A stretch of 64,000 nt of DNA from Agriotes lineatus (taxonomy: Eukaryota > Arthropoda > Insecta > Coleoptera > Elateridae): positions 1-64,000 of the forward strand of contig CALNHX010005196.1 in the NCBI GenBank assembly GCA_940337035.1. The letters are read 5' to 3'. The notes below the pieces were generated by a model. It worked only from the letters and a program-made list of their open reading frames with translations, was not told the origin of the DNA and ran no database searches. Below are positions 45,181 to 57,103 of this stretch, one piece after another; positions within the stretch are counted from its first letter, which is position 1; each line of letters opens with the position of its first letter. The position numbers and the translations under genes are program-made.

Positions 45181-47965
45181 TTTCGATGTTCGACGGCTAT
45201 AGGGATGAGTGGACATCAGCCATAATGGCGACGTGAGACGCGTCAGGACGCGTACAACTGGACGACGAAAAATGGGCCACTTTCGTTCTGCGGGACAGAT
45301 CCTCGAAGGTCGAGATGAAGGGGGCACGATCCCTTACTTACGGGAGAAGGAACTGGGCTCAAAAAGCACCCACGCTACGCCGAAGACAATTCGAAACACA
45401 CACACAACCACCACACGAACGTTCTCTGCAACGGGCTGCGATCAACTGCCCAGAGGGAAGCGCTGCCACAGGTCACATCGGTCGCGTCCCCACGTGACTA
45501 AACCTCGGCAGCCAATCGCGAGGCGATAAAATGAAACAAATTAATGCCGGCGACCATGGTATCACGCCACAACGGCGTGTTTTCTAGAAGATTCGGAATT
45601 CTTGCGAGCGATAACGCTCGGCTGCCAAAGCGCCATCAGAGGGGGGCTCCAACCGACGAGAAATACTGCGTTTGGGGCCAAATATGTGCGAAATCATGAT
45701 TCTGGAATTAGGCGATGGAGCCAAATAAAGAACTAAAAGGGTTTAGCATACGGGCACGCTGCCCTAAAGCCTAGGTGGCTATTTAAAATACCAAAATGAC
45801 CTGACACTCCCCTTACTTGAAAGAGAGTTCCCCGAAGTCTCTTAAAATCAACGGGGCATTTTGGCTGCGGCGCCACGAGCACTCAAACGAAAACGCAACA
45901 ACGAAAAACGAACAAAACAAAAAACATTCGATACGATAGAGTGCACCCCCAAAGGGATTACGCACACTGGCCACCAGATAGGGTGCAAAGGTGGGAAGAG
46001 AGAAGAGGAAGAAGAAAGACTGGATACGCCAGTAGAAAATACGTAAATTTTGTCGAAATCGGGTACAAACAAGTCTTACACCTGTGGACACTTCCGACCA
46101 CCCGTTCCAAAAGAACACAGGGAGGGGGGGGTATAGAAATGGAAGTCCAAAGTCCCACCCAAGGGTTACCTGAAGAGGGCACGCTGCGCGTCACGAGATC
46201 GGCGCATTGTGTGGATCCCACAATTGGTATGAGTCCCCAAGGAAAGAGGATGAACCACCAAAAAAAAGGAAAATGGTTGTGACCGAAACTGTCAAAAACA
46301 GTCATAATCAGTAATAGGAAAAACTCAGTCTACCGAAATCCTCAATCAATGCCGATGCCGGAGCCAAGTCGATTATTAAACCGCAAAGCGCGAGCTCGAA
46401 AATGACTCCAACACCGAACACCAAAAGAAAATCACGAAGAACCAAGTCTCCAAGGGTGTAGGCGTTCGATCACGCATGCCCAATAAATCCTTTTCAGAAC
46501 TCCATGCGGCCCAAAGGGACTACCTTATTACGACAGGGTCCGCACGAAACAAAATGACCAGAAACACGCTCTCTTTATGTAATCCCACACAGGTGGTTGA
46601 AAATGGCGACGGCCAACGGTACGGTAAAAGAGCGCTAGGCCACCAAAACAACAGGGCATCACTACAAAAAAAAAGTCAAAAATCTTTAAATACTTAATAC
46701 TTGAATACCAACGGAACCCCGCGCGGACAGCATGCGCATTACTGCCACACAAAGCTCAGAAGCTTCAACGAAACTGTTCACAAAGAACACGATACTTGAC
46801 AACATGACGTCATCAGACAAAAAGGGTACGGTAAATGACAACAAATCGTCAACAAATACGAATCATTCCGACCAGCGGCAAAAGCTCGTTAAATGCTAAC
46901 GGAAAGTGTACAAAACACTACTATGACTGTTAGGGGTGTCCACGAAGAAGTCGGTAAACAAAGTTGGGCGGTACATGATAATAATGAGAATGAGATAAAA
47001 AGTCCAACGAAAATAACTACGCCAAACCAACTAAGAAGATGGCCTGAGGGACGTAATAACCGCACGAGCGAATCTCCCCAAGCACACCAACAACACACCA
47101 AAACTTATCAACAAACCAAGACACGGTAATGAAGGTGAAAATGAATTCCAACCTGTTTACCAAAAATCAACGCGGCACCACACCAAACGATAAGAAAAAA
47201 AAATTGTCAAAGTCGGTAATCATCAACGTCAAAATCGATAAACCTCGCTAACGTGAACGTCAAAATCGATAAACGTAAGTTCGGTACAACAAAAGTGTCA
47301 ACTTAGCCCAAGGCTAAACAATGTAAACGACAGGGAATCGAAACTCCCAATTAAGCCTTCGAAAAGACTTTAAAAAAACAAGGTCGGTACCTTCACTCAA
47401 CAACATCTGGTACTAAATCCGACTAATACGGGATAAAATCTGCACTAAATGCAACAAGAGATCTCGGTAGTATGAACTGGCTAAGAAAAACAAGAAACGA
47501 CGGTAAAAATGACGAAAAAGATACTCAAAATATGAAAAGACATGGAAAAACACAAAAGAAAACTCAAACAGGCGATAAACAACCACAAAACACAAAACTA
47601 CAAATAGAAAATAAGAAAAGACAAGAAAAAACATAAAGAAAACAAGAAAAGAAACGTAAAGACAAATGACAACTAAGAAAAAACATATACACGGTCAAGA
47701 AAACTAATGAAAATAAACTAAAAACAGGAAAAGACAAGAAAAGACATATAGAAAACAGAAGAAAACAGGGAAAGACAAATAGAAAACAAGAAAAGAAGCT
47801 CGGTAAAATATTCTACTAAGAAAAAAAAACGGTTTACCAGTCCATACCACTTCGAAATGACGAAAAAAAAACATTTGTGACAACAATATAAATGATAACA
47901 GCAAGGCTAAGCAAAGCAAAGCCAGAAAGGCCTAAAAGGCCCCGCGTTGAGCGACAAAATTAGCC
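45181..47965 (-). mobile_element. Internal region of the LTR element, no recognisable gag or pol
   Basis: 2.8 kb between the LTRs. Neither strand has protease, reverse transcriptase, RNase H or integrase motifs; the longest frames, about 70-115 codons, overlap on opposite strands and have no known domain. 47400-47930 is very A-rich on the plus strand. The structure fits a large non-autonomous LTR element moved by another element's proteins. Confidence 0.7.
47939..47957 (-). other. Candidate primer-binding site
   Basis: Minus-strand text TGTCGCTCAACGCGGGGCC, eight bases inside LTR 2, resembles the common insect LTR-element primer site of the TGGCGCCCAACGTGGGGC type with a few mismatches. It would orient the element on the minus strand. 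No good alternative lies inside LTR 1. The mismatches and the offset keep confidence low. Confidence 0.4.
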
Positions 47966-49994
47966 TGTTACGGTATTAAAAGAACTTTACGACACCCACC
48001 CAAGGTGAGCATCGCACCACGGAATCAGTCCTGAAAAACTGGCACACTTGCCCTGAAATCGGTTCAAAATAGGCTAAAGGCCACGGCTGGAACGCTCAGG
48101 GAGTCGGGCGTGAGTCACACGATACGTTCTGGGCAAGCGTGTTACGGCATAATATATATACCGGGTGCTGACTTGCGCGACGCACCATAGGAATTTGCAT
48201 AGTAAATTATTAATGTTCAATTATTTGCTCCCCTAGTTACTTTAGAGCTAAAGTGTAAATACATTTTTTGTAGAGAAAAAAATACTGCATCCATTCATAC
48301 TGTTGCTAACAATTTTTTATTTTCCGGAACCGAAGGAATGCAAAAAACAAACTAGCATTTTCACAAAAATCAGTGATGCCATGGAATTATTGAAACAAGC
48401 CAATGCCAACGCAAATGCGTGCGGCGCGACAATATGTGCTGTTTGTTTGTTTGTCATTGATGTTTGAAGTTTATAATAATTCATTATTAATTACGGTCGG
48501 CTTAATGTCTCTAAGGTACCTAGACCTTGTCCATAACAAAAATGGTTTTAAGAGTATGGTGGACGTTCGTTAAGTAAGCTCCTTGTTTATTGTAAAATAT
48601 CCGTGTCGGCAAATTCAAAACAGTACAACCTTTAATAGACTGATTCATTTTAAGTTTAAGACTACAGGCAAGTTATTAAATAATTGTAGGTGCTATAGTG
48701 AGGTTCAGAACTTACACCAAAATGAGAAAAACGACAATACGTTCAATCTTTTGACGGCAGTGACTGGATGATTGCCCCGCACGCACTTGCGTTGGCATTA
48801 GCTTGTTTCAATAATTCCATGGCATCACTGATTTTTGTAAATATGCTAGTTTAATTTTTTGCATTCCTTCGGTTCTAGAAAATGAGAAATTGTTAGCAGC
48901 AGTATGAATGGATGCAGTATTTTTTTCTCTACAAAAAATGTATTTACACTTTAGCTCTAAAATAATTAGGGGAGCAAATAATTGAACATAAAGAATTTAC
49001 TATGCAATTTCCTATGGTGCGTCGCGCAAGTCAGCACCCGGTATATAGAGTATGTCAGAATTATGAGGGCGCCACCAAGCCTGTCTTAACCCGACTAACC
49101 GGGCCTGGACGGTTAGACGGGAGCGAAGCACGCAAAATACTCCGTCGATAGGATTACTCAAGAGTTGCAAGGTCAAATAACAATTTCGGGATTGCCTTAT
49201 GCAAAGATTGTAATTAGGTGCCAATCCGACCGCGACTACGCAGCTGTCTCACCCACCTGTACGCTCAAAGCTCCCTCGTCCCGTCGCACAATAATCAGTA
49301 CACTGAAGGGGGCGCTTATCTGAAACAGAACATGCACAAGTCGAAACAAAACAATAGTTCCCTTAACTAACAAATCATGTATTGAATCACGGGTTACAGT
49401 GGGGCAGCGGAGTGCGTAGCCCTATATCTATGAATAGATTATATCTAAGAACACCAGCTGGCGCGCGCTCTAAACCTAGCGACAGATGTTGAACAGTATT
49501 GAACAAAGTAGCACTTGTAACATAGACAGTCTGTAATTTGGAATGAATGTACAAATATGCGGGCGCGACGCCTTACGCAGCAAACAGTAATGAACAAATT
49601 AGCACTTGCAACATGGACAGTCTGTAGTTTGGAATGAATGTACAAATATGCGGGCGCGACGCCTTATGCAGCAAACAGTAATGAACAAATTAGCACTTGC
49701 AACATGGACAGTCTGTAATTTGGAATGAATGTACAAATATGCGGGCGCGACGCCTTACGCAGCAAACAGTAGTGAACAAATATGACGACAGTGTCTGTAG
49801 GCACCAGAGATGTGACGGTCTCGCTCGCGGCGTCCCAATACAGCTCGCACGCGGGGCTTAAATGCTCTCCACGGGACAGGTACACTCGCGTTCACAGCGG
49901 TAATCAGTTCAAAGACACATACCTTAATATGTAGGCGGTTGGGGAGCCTGGTACAGTTGAGTTGCGACAGGCTGCAGTCTTAGGTGGCAGGTAC
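47966..49994 (-). repeat. LTR 2, interrupted by an 881-bp MITE
   Basis: The same repeat as 44035-45180, with insertion 48161-49041. Without the insertion it is about 1,148 bp. Its right edge abuts the left edge of a Gypsy LTR (49995). The five bases GGTAC precede the junction and also follow the corresponding position in LTR 1, so they probably belong to the repeat. Confidence 0.85.
48161..49041. mobile_element. Palindromic Tc1/mariner-type MITE (881 bp)
   Basis: Ends CCGGGTGCTGACTTGCGCGA and its reverse complement, with TA on both sides in a TATATA tract. The arms are about 270 bp each and closely inverted; the centre is about 330 bp. LTR 1 lacks it and shows the empty site, so it arrived after the LTR element. 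The 62-codon frame within it has no known motif. Confidence 0.9.
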
Positions 49995-50161
49995 TGTAAG
50001 ATTGTAGCTTTTGGGGCGTTATTTCTTACGTAAATGTGTTCATATATAAAGGTTGAAATAAAACGCGTGTTAATTCATGAACCAATATAATGAACTAAAA
50101 TAAAAATTGTTTGCGATCGTCACCTTAACAACACAAACCAGGTGACTAGATGATCGCAACA
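49995..50161 (-). repeat. LTR of a Gypsy (Ty3) element
   Basis: On the minus strand it begins TGTTGCGATCATC and ends ACAATCTTACA, so it has the TG…CA ends of LTRs. It lies downstream of a Gypsy integrase C terminus, directly after a purine-rich run (CTTTTGGGGGGGGAG on that strand), which suits a polypurine tract. At 167 bp it is short. No second LTR was recognised in the window. Confidence 0.65.
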
Positions 50162-50507
50162 TTACTCCCCCCCCAAAAGAAGAGGGAGGGAGGCCAGGTA
50201 AAAAAACTAATATAATCCCGTATGAGAGTAACAGGATTATATTTAGCTACAAAACCTCCTGGATCTTTTCAACTATCCCTAAAAACTAATAACAATAAAT
50301 GATAACAATAAATAAAGGTAACAATAAACAATAACACACACTACACACGTCCTTGGAGATATTCTGTTGGGCGTCGAACTCCATCTACTTCACAGATGTA
50401 AGCTGGAAGAAATGAAAAAAAAGGAAGCGTGTATAAAAATAATATTAACGTAACAATAAAAATAAAATAAAACAAAAATAAAATATACGAAAGCATGCAA
50501 GCATATG
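50162..50507 (-). other. 3' untranslated part of the Gypsy element
   Basis: Between the integrase stop and the LTR there is only non-coding DNA, with ACAATAAA-type repeats near 50285-50335 and a polypurine-like tract (minus strand) at about 50162-50195. Confidence 0.5.
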
Positions 50508-50936
50508 TTAATCTAGAAAGTAGGCAGGTTTCAGTCTGTCATAGCTGACTGTTCCGCTGATACCTTCCAGCGACATGTATTTTTCAGAACGGTGTGCAAT
50601 TTTGAAAGGGCCTAGATAATTGGGTTTGATGCCCCTAGTATGCGTGCTGTTTCTGAGATACACGTGTGTGCATGTTTCCAGATCTTTATTAATGTGAGTA
50701 CTGGTAGAGGGGTAGTTTTTTGTGAAGAAATATTTATGCTTTCCAATTGATTGTTTTAGATTGATTACAAATGATGACATTATTGTATCTGATGGTTGAG
50801 TGAAGTGATTCTCATCGAAGAAATCATTTGGTAATCGAATAATTGTACCGTATAACATTTCTGCTGGGGATGCTTGCAGGTTTTCTTTGATGCTTGAGCG
50901 TAAAGAAAGTAAAATCCACGGAATGTTGTCTGTCAA
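50508..50936 (-). pseudogene. Gypsy integrase C-terminal fragment
   Basis: Integrase inserts the DNA copy of the element. This 142-residue frame covers the end: PWILLSLRSSIKENLQASPA, EMLYGTIIRLPNDFF, then ETCTHVYLRNSTHTRGIKPN, YLGPFKIAHRSEKYMSLE and VSYDRLKPAYFLD. This is the typical Ty3/Gypsy C-terminal series (ASPAEMVYG, DL-x-TCTHVFVR, YDGPYKVI, DRLKPAY). The open frame is undamaged over its length, but the rest of pol upstream is gone; the DNA to the right of 50936 is unrelated. Confidence 0.9.
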
Positions 50937-51440
50937 TTAATGCTAAGCTTAAAAAATAAAGCCCTGAATTATTACGGTTCTAATAATTTCTATCAGAGAC
51001 AGGAATTTACTAAGTGCAAAAGTTTTTAAAAACCCTCAAAATCTTCAACTAAAGGAACGAAAGAGAAATTTACTCACTGCATTACTGAAAAAACCTGTTA
51101 AATTTAATGTAATAAACCTTGATTAAACTAACTGCCATCGGTATTAACATTACAAGATATTGTACACATGTGTAAACGTTTGACAGTAAGCTCATTACTC
51201 TACTACTACAGTACCATGCAGATGGCGCCACTTCACAGAAAATGTCTCCACTACTCACAAACTGTTTTCTCACTAGCACTTTCTCCAAAAAGCACTTGCA
51301 CTTAGAGTCCCTCCACATAGGCTTTTTTTTCTTTTGTTCACTTGTACGACTTTAACTACTTTCCAGAGAGTCCAGAGAATATGATTCTTGATGACTTCCT
51401 CCCGATGTAGATGGTATATTTTTTTCTCTATATTCATCAC
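50937..51440. other. Junction DNA between Gypsy and Copia remnants
   Basis: AT-rich sequence without recognised motifs. It may contain the 3' part or LTR of the Copia element, but no repeat partner was found. Confidence 0.35.
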
Positions 51441-51445
51441 CTTCC

Positions 51446-53345
51446 TTGTTTGACGATGTTACTATGTCTTCCTTTCCTTCTGACAAAGATGCAGTATATT
51501 TGGGTCTCTGCGATTACCTTAATTTCCAATTCATGTTTTTAAACACTGTAATGTCGTTGCGCAGATTGCATACAACTTCTGATGTAAATCTTACATCGTG
51601 GCTAAAAATTACTTTACGTTGGGAAGGAATCCAAATTCGATATCCATCTTTATCATTCACATATTCAACAACATTTCCAAAAACAGCTTTATCGTCGAAC
51701 TTGGAACGGAAGTTTTTATGTACAAATACATAGTAACCTGTACCAAACATTTTTAAATTATCAAATTTGCCTACTTCTTGCTCGTTCTGATGATTTTTCA
51801 GTATGGTCCAAAATATATGCTGCAGTGTTGCAGGCTTCAGCTCATAATCCTTTTGGAAGTTTACTTGGATTTAACATAGAGGGAGCTGCTTCAACAAGCG
51901 TTCTGCTTTCACATTCTGCAGCACCGTTTTGTTGAGGAATACAGGATGGTGTTATGCAATATTCTATTCCTCTTTTCACTAGCAACTTTGTCACTTCTTC
52001 GTTATAGAACTTTTTGCCACCATCACACCTGAAATTCTTTACGGTGCGCCCATTCGTACTTGCCTCATTCAGAAATTGTTCAGGCACTTCACATACTTCA
52101 TTCTTGCGCTTCAAAAAAAAAAATCTATCAAACCTACTGTAGTCATCTTTAAAACAAACATAGTAATGTGATCCTTCAATTGAGTTCACACTCATTGGTC
52201 CATTTACAGCTGCATGAATTAACTCACCAGTGTTCGTTAGTCAATTCATTCGTTTCTTGAATGGCAACTGATGCATTTTTCCTAATGCACATCCATCGCA
52301 GAATTGTTCATTGCCTTAACCTACATCAAAATTCATTCGTTGTAACCCTCTCTTCACGTGATATTTATTTTGGTGTGCGAAGTGCTAATGGTATAGATAC
52401 TTGTAACGTGTCATTCGCTGTTGCTACGTTCATGTACACATTTTCTTTTGGTTTTACAACTCTCATATTTAACACATACAGTCCACTGCTAATACCTGTT
52501 ATCACAGTTTTACCGCAATTGTTTTCACAAATGATCACACTTTCACGGTTCAATGTTCTAAAGTAACCTTTTTCTGCATCAGCCTTCACAGAGAATAAAT
52601 GGGCAATCGCATCGGATACATATAGAACATTATTTATTTCTGCACCATACATTATTAAGAATCATTTGGATTCTTATTGTTACTTCTCCATAAGTTTGCA
52701 TTGCATGTTCTGTTTTCTTAATGAAATGTCCTTCCAACAGAAAACTCCTTGTACGATATGAAATATTATTTACTTGATGTAACATGTTTTGATGTAATAC
52801 CACCTATTGACACAAATGGTTTTCTTCACTGATGCGCCCATGAGACATGAAAAGAAAGCTAGATTACCGGCTGGTTTATCAATGCTGCTACTTACCTTCT
52901 TATGTAGACAGTTTGCAGCCCAGTGACCAATTTGCTTACATTTGTACACAAACCTTTAAAATTATCGTACTCTTTTCCAACCATGGACAGAATTCGCCCA
53001 TTCAGTATGCATTCTGATAGAATGTTTTCTTTGTACTCTTTAAGTTCATCATTTAAGTCTACAAACAGGTTTTGCAATTTTGCTACATGCACAGCGATGT
53101 CCTCTTTTTCGTTTCGTTGAAGGCAGAAGAAAATTCAATTAACATGTTTAAAAGCTGCATACTGCTGTGTTTAAATCTAGAGCACAATTTATCTCAAAGT
53201 TCTTTTGCTTGGGTACACATTAACACAAGCTCGACAACGGGTTTGTTGAGAGCTTTTGCCTCACACATAATTGAGAATAATCATAAATTTGCCGGGACTC
53301 CAATGTTAAAATTCTTCACGTCTGCCCTAAGGGCAATAATCTAAA
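51446..53345 (-). mobile_element. Copia (Ty1) element remnant, gag to integrase
   Basis: Minus-strand pieces follow the Copia order. Gag: DLNDELKEYKENILSECILN and KEYDNFKGL (52892-53092), then a zinc knuckle in another frame (KCKQIGHWAANC, first Cys lost). GAG-pre-integrase region (52365-52652): EINNVLYVSDAIAHLFSVKA, SSGLYVL. Integrase core (51842-52195): CFKDDYSRF, RCDGGKKFYN, PQQNGAAECESRTLVEAA. Integrase C terminus (51514-51750): DGYRIWIPSQRKVIFSHDV. Reverse transcriptase and RNase H are missing, and stops separate the pieces. In the core, the usual RSDGG and AERENRT boxes are RCDGG and AECESRT. Confidence 0.85.
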
Positions 53346-53840
53346 TTTTTACGAAATCTTCGAAATTGTCTCCCGGTTAAACGATCGTTGCCTCAATGAG
53401 GTCACAGAGTTTGCTAACAGTAGTAATTATATATTCCTCAATCTAAAATTTGATTAATTGCTTAACTTAATCCATTTATCGGTTTTTGTGGCTTTGATAT
53501 GTATTTAAAGTTCTCACCTTGGCTGACCGTTGTAGATAAACAAATAATTTATTTCATTTAACATGTCGGTCATGTTGTCTTGTGTCTGTTTTAATTTTAA
53601 TTTTTTGTTTATTTATGACTGTCCACTTTTGACATTAGGTGAGTGAGGTGTTTGCTCTTTGGTTTTTTCCCGTATTTTTCTAAGCTTTATCTTTTAGCCT
53701 GAAGATGGTTTAATACATAAGCCGAAACATGTAGCGCATGTAAAATATATGTTAATTTTATGAGGAAGACAGTGTTTTCTTTACAATAATTTACTGAATC
53801 ACCTCATTGTGAGAATGGACCAGATCCTGAATTTTTAGCT
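53346..53840. other. Non-coding DNA with a repeat phrase
   Basis: No gene. At about 53697-53740 the phrase GCCTGAAGATGG…GCCGAAACATG resembles the CTGATGA…GAAAC phrase in the palindrome at 11446-12117. Such phrases occur in untranslated regions of many insect retroelements. Confidence 0.4.
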
Positions 53841-54870
53841 AGTTCATAATGAAATAATAAGAACTGCACGTTGCTTTAACATTAATCTGGACAGAGACAT
53901 CCCGACTGTAACTGAAACCCTTTATCTGTATCTATTTCAGAAACGAGAAGTTGATCAGTATATAAATGGGCTGAAAAATGATACTGAACCACGGCATGAC
54001 TGCATCTCTTCTACTACCCTAAAAGCAATTTGCGAAAATATTTCATGTTCTCTTACTACTAGTCTGTTTAATTTAATTTTTAGTACTGGAATTTTTCCAA
54101 AAGTATTTAAGGGAAGTGTGATTATTCTCGTGTTTAAAAATGGTGACAAAACCGATGTAAGTAAATAATTATTATCGTCTCATCTCACTGGCATCTAATT
54201 TAGCTAAAATATCGGGAAAATGTATAAAGCGAACTCCTTACATTTTCTAACAAAAATAACAGTTTGGATTTAGACAAAATATTAGTACAGAAAATGCATT
54301 ATTCCAGTTAACAAACCGACTTTATGATGGCATTGACCATGGTAAACTGCAGTGAGCAATTTTCTTAGATCTACCGAAGGCTTTCGATATCGTAAGTCAT
54401 GAGCGCCTCCTTATTAATCTGGAAAAAAGTGCAGCACCTCTGGTTACTTAACTGATAGAATGCAGTGTGTAAAAATTGGAGATATTAGGGAGATTTTGCA
54501 CCACGTCACGTTAAAATAACGTTACGTTAAACTCGAAAAATTTAATTTGGATTGGCTGTAACGTTGACGTCGCTAGGTAACATAAGCTTTAACGGTACGT
54601 CATTTTATCGGAACGTTATGCAAAAACTCCCTTATGATACGGAACAACGTATTGTAGATTATGCTGTCCTGCAACTGTCCTTGGTTCCGTTCAATTTACC
54701 TTATACATAAATGATCTTGTTAAATTAAATATAAATGGTGAATTAATACTATTTGCAAATGAAACAGTGTTTATTTTGAAAGGTTATAACTGGGACACTT
54801 GTCAAATTAAAATCGAAACTTGCCATATCAGCAGTCAAAAACCGGTTGGACTCAAATTTGTTAACTGACA
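53841..54870 (+). pseudogene. Non-LTR reverse transcriptase relic
   Basis: Plus-strand pieces in order and in changing frames: GLKNDTEPRHDCISSTTLKA, LFNLIFSTGIFPKVFKGSVI, FKNGDKTDV, KANSLHFLTK, NISTENALFQLTNRLYDGID, IFLDLPKAFDIVSHERLLIN (catalytic Asp box), MQCVKIGDI, then after a MITE TVLGSVQFTLYINDLVKLNI, GELILFANETVFI (the F-A-D-D box has become FANE) and a further fragment. This is the finger-palm order of jockey/CR1-like LINEs. Stops are many. Confidence 0.8.
54488..54631. mobile_element. Tourist-like MITE (144 bp) with TTA duplication
   Basis: Ends GGGAGATTTTGCA and GGGAGTTTTTGCA (inverted) with about 34-bp terminal repeats. TTA flanks it at 54485-54487 and 54632-54634, the PIF/Harbinger target. 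It interrupts the reverse transcriptase relic between the GDI and VLG boxes, so its ends are well supported. Confidence 0.85.
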
Positions 54871-54914
54871 ATACACTTCAGTACTGCCAAACGTATAACA
54901 CATACCACAGCCTA
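54865..54914. repeat. Fragment of the MULE-MITE interior
   Basis: AACTGACAATACACTTCAGT followed by ACTGCCAA matches 22310-22340 inside MULE-type MITE copy 2 almost exactly. The rest of that element is absent, so this is a truncated piece or a separately mobile module. Confidence 0.65.
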
Positions 54915-55508
54915 CCCTAATTGGTCTTTTTATTGACCTCTTGTTACAATATACTTCACCCTTCATTTAAAACTATAAATAACTCTGGATTATATGAAAA
55001 CAGGTTGACGAAATTCTTAAGATTAAACAAAAGTGTCAAATTAAATTTGATTAGTTAATAAGTACTTATTAATTACATATATTCACATTCATATTGGTTA
55101 CTCATGTATGTGTTCTGAAGAACAAAATATTCTTTATCCACAAACGTCACAAAAGTGACAACTTATTTGTCTTAATTGACAAGGTAAAAGTGCCACTTTA
55201 TCTGCCTAAGCACGCAAAATCGTTGGTTTCTTTCTTTCTTTCTATGTTTGTTTGTTATCTCCTCCAAAGATACTGGACTGATTAAATTGTATGATGGCTT
55301 AAAATTTTGCTAATTTTTAGACTTAGATCGTAGGCCGGTTTTTATTTTCAAAAAGAGTACGAAAAAGGTTTTAATTTAAATAAACCGTTAAGCAGCGGAT
55401 TGGAGCATCTGGGGGTTATGGTGTGACAGCTGCTGTGGCCGTGTGCTATTAGCTCGGGTGATTCAATATGTTCATATATAATTACAGTAGCGTGTTATTT
55501 GAACAACA
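54915..55508. other. AT-rich DNA, no gene recognised
   Basis: No recognised feature before the tRNA-like segment. The 63-codon frame at 55094-55285 has no motif. Confidence 0.4.
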
Positions 55509-55580
55509 GAGGTTGGCACAAGGGTACAGTGCTCGGCTGTCACACGGGTGGCCTGGGTTCGATTCCCGGCTGATGCATCC
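55509..55580 (+). tRNA. tRNA-Asp-like sequence (pseudogene or SINE head)
   Basis: GGCTGTCACACGGGTGGCC contains an anticodon-loop-like CTGTCAC (anticodon GTC, aspartate), and CTGGGTTCGATTCCCGG makes a full 5-bp T stem with a seven-base TTCGATT loop. Box A is present as TGGCACAAGGGTACAGTGC. The anticodon stem is imperfect and the 5' acceptor strand does not pair with the 3' strand, so it is probably not a working tRNA. A T-run follows at about 55583, like a polymerase III terminator. Confidence 0.5.
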
Positions 55581-55634
55581 TATTTTTTTAAACTTATATT
55601 AAGGAAATTTACCTGAATATGTTTGCAGATAAAA

Positions 55635-55769
55635 TAGTATATGTTATTCGGAGTAAAAGTGACTTTATGTGGCTTAGCTGAATTATTTGCCTCACTAACA
55701 TTCAGCTAAATAAACTTCAGTTTTACCACATAAAGTATCACTTTCACTCCTAATAACATAATCTACTAT
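55635..55769. mobile_element. Short hairpin MITE, TAGTATATG family, copy 2
   Basis: Ends TAGTATATG and CATAATCTACTA, as in 31440-31534, around a hairpin with GAGTAAAAGTGACTTTATGT and its counterpart. The termini are conserved but the hairpin sequence differs between copies. Confidence 0.7.
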
Positions 55770-57103
55770 AGATTACCTATTATGTAAATTATAACAAAAA
55801 GAATTTGGTGAGTAGCCAAATATCATTAATTTCAAATTGTTCTTAAAAAAATACACTTGCATACACAAGTACTATGTACTTATGTACAAGCTATCCTATT
55901 TAATTTTGTATTACTTTGGTATTATCAATAAATTAATTACTTACTACATGATCAATTATACAATGCTTTAAAAGGAATATTTGTATCAATTTAAACAATG
56001 TTACTGTAAAGTAGCAGTATACTGTCATAAAAAGTAAATGTAAAAAATTTTAAAATCATAGTAACCTAATTTTATCGGAAAATGCTATTACTCAGAATCG
56101 CAAAAATAGTCAAAATACAAATTTTAATCTAAAAATTGTTATATATTTTTCACTATCTAGAGGCAGTATTTTTGTTTTCGGCGAGTGTTAAATTATTTGA
56201 GAAAATCGTACGACACTCATTAATGACTAATAGACAAATTAGTTCACGAGCCTTAACCAAAACAACAACAAAATTTCTTAGAAATTTTTTGTAGGTAGAC
56301 CAACCTAATTGTGAGGGTTTGTGTCGTTTCAATTTTCTTACGGAATCTGCATTCACGCATTAATTCAAATCTGAAAATTTTTTTGAGTACGTTCCAACAA
56401 CATTGTATTAATTTACGGAAAGAGTTAATGCTCTTATGAGATTATAAGTGACAATATTTAATTTGTTATTCAAAATTATAGCATGTTTAATTGACAGTTC
56501 ATAAACTTTTTGTGTGACGTGGCACTCTTTATTAAGACAAGAATGAATTTTTTATTAGTTTACATTAAAATATTGTAAATTACTAAAATAATAAATTTTC
56601 AGTAAAAATTTGGATTTTGATTATATTTCTGATTCTGGGCAACTTTTTCATAACGTTTGTGATGAAGCTGGTCTACTATAATTTTTAGCATCTATTTTTG
56701 ATTGCAGCAAGCTGCTACTGCTTCTGAAAATAACTCGTTTAAAGGGTAGCATAATAATCAAAACTTGAAACCGACTAGAAAATAAATAAAGAAGATAATG
56801 GGTGTGAAGGTGGGAACTGAAACTCACTGCATATAAAAGGCATGTATTACCTACGTACCTGAAACTTAGATCCCAAACAAAGCAATGAAATATTTTATTC
56901 TCAAAACAATAAATAACAAAGTCTTATTGTTGTGTAGATAATATAAATTCCGAGAAAAAAAATATTAATTTAAAGAAGTTATTTAACTTAAGAAATATCT
57001 TCAATTTATAAACTGGACATCGAGGATGTGTTATTGATCGCTGCATATAATTTCTCAAGTTGGGTGTAATTTTAACTAAAAAAACCAACATATTTCTCTT
57101 TTT
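55770..57103. other. AT-rich DNA, no gene recognised
   Basis: About 1.3 kb without recognised genes or elements. Part of it could be intron of the MGA-like gene downstream, which cannot be judged here. Confidence 0.4.

Noticed and set aside
45209..46305. Overlapping frames of 60-115 codons on both strands of the LTR-element interior
   Set aside because: GC-richer sequence yields chance frames; none has gag, protease, RT, RNase H or integrase motifs, and frames on the two strands compete.
55509..55580. Functional tRNA-Asp gene
   Set aside because: The T arm is good, but the acceptor stem does not pair and the anticodon stem is imperfect.
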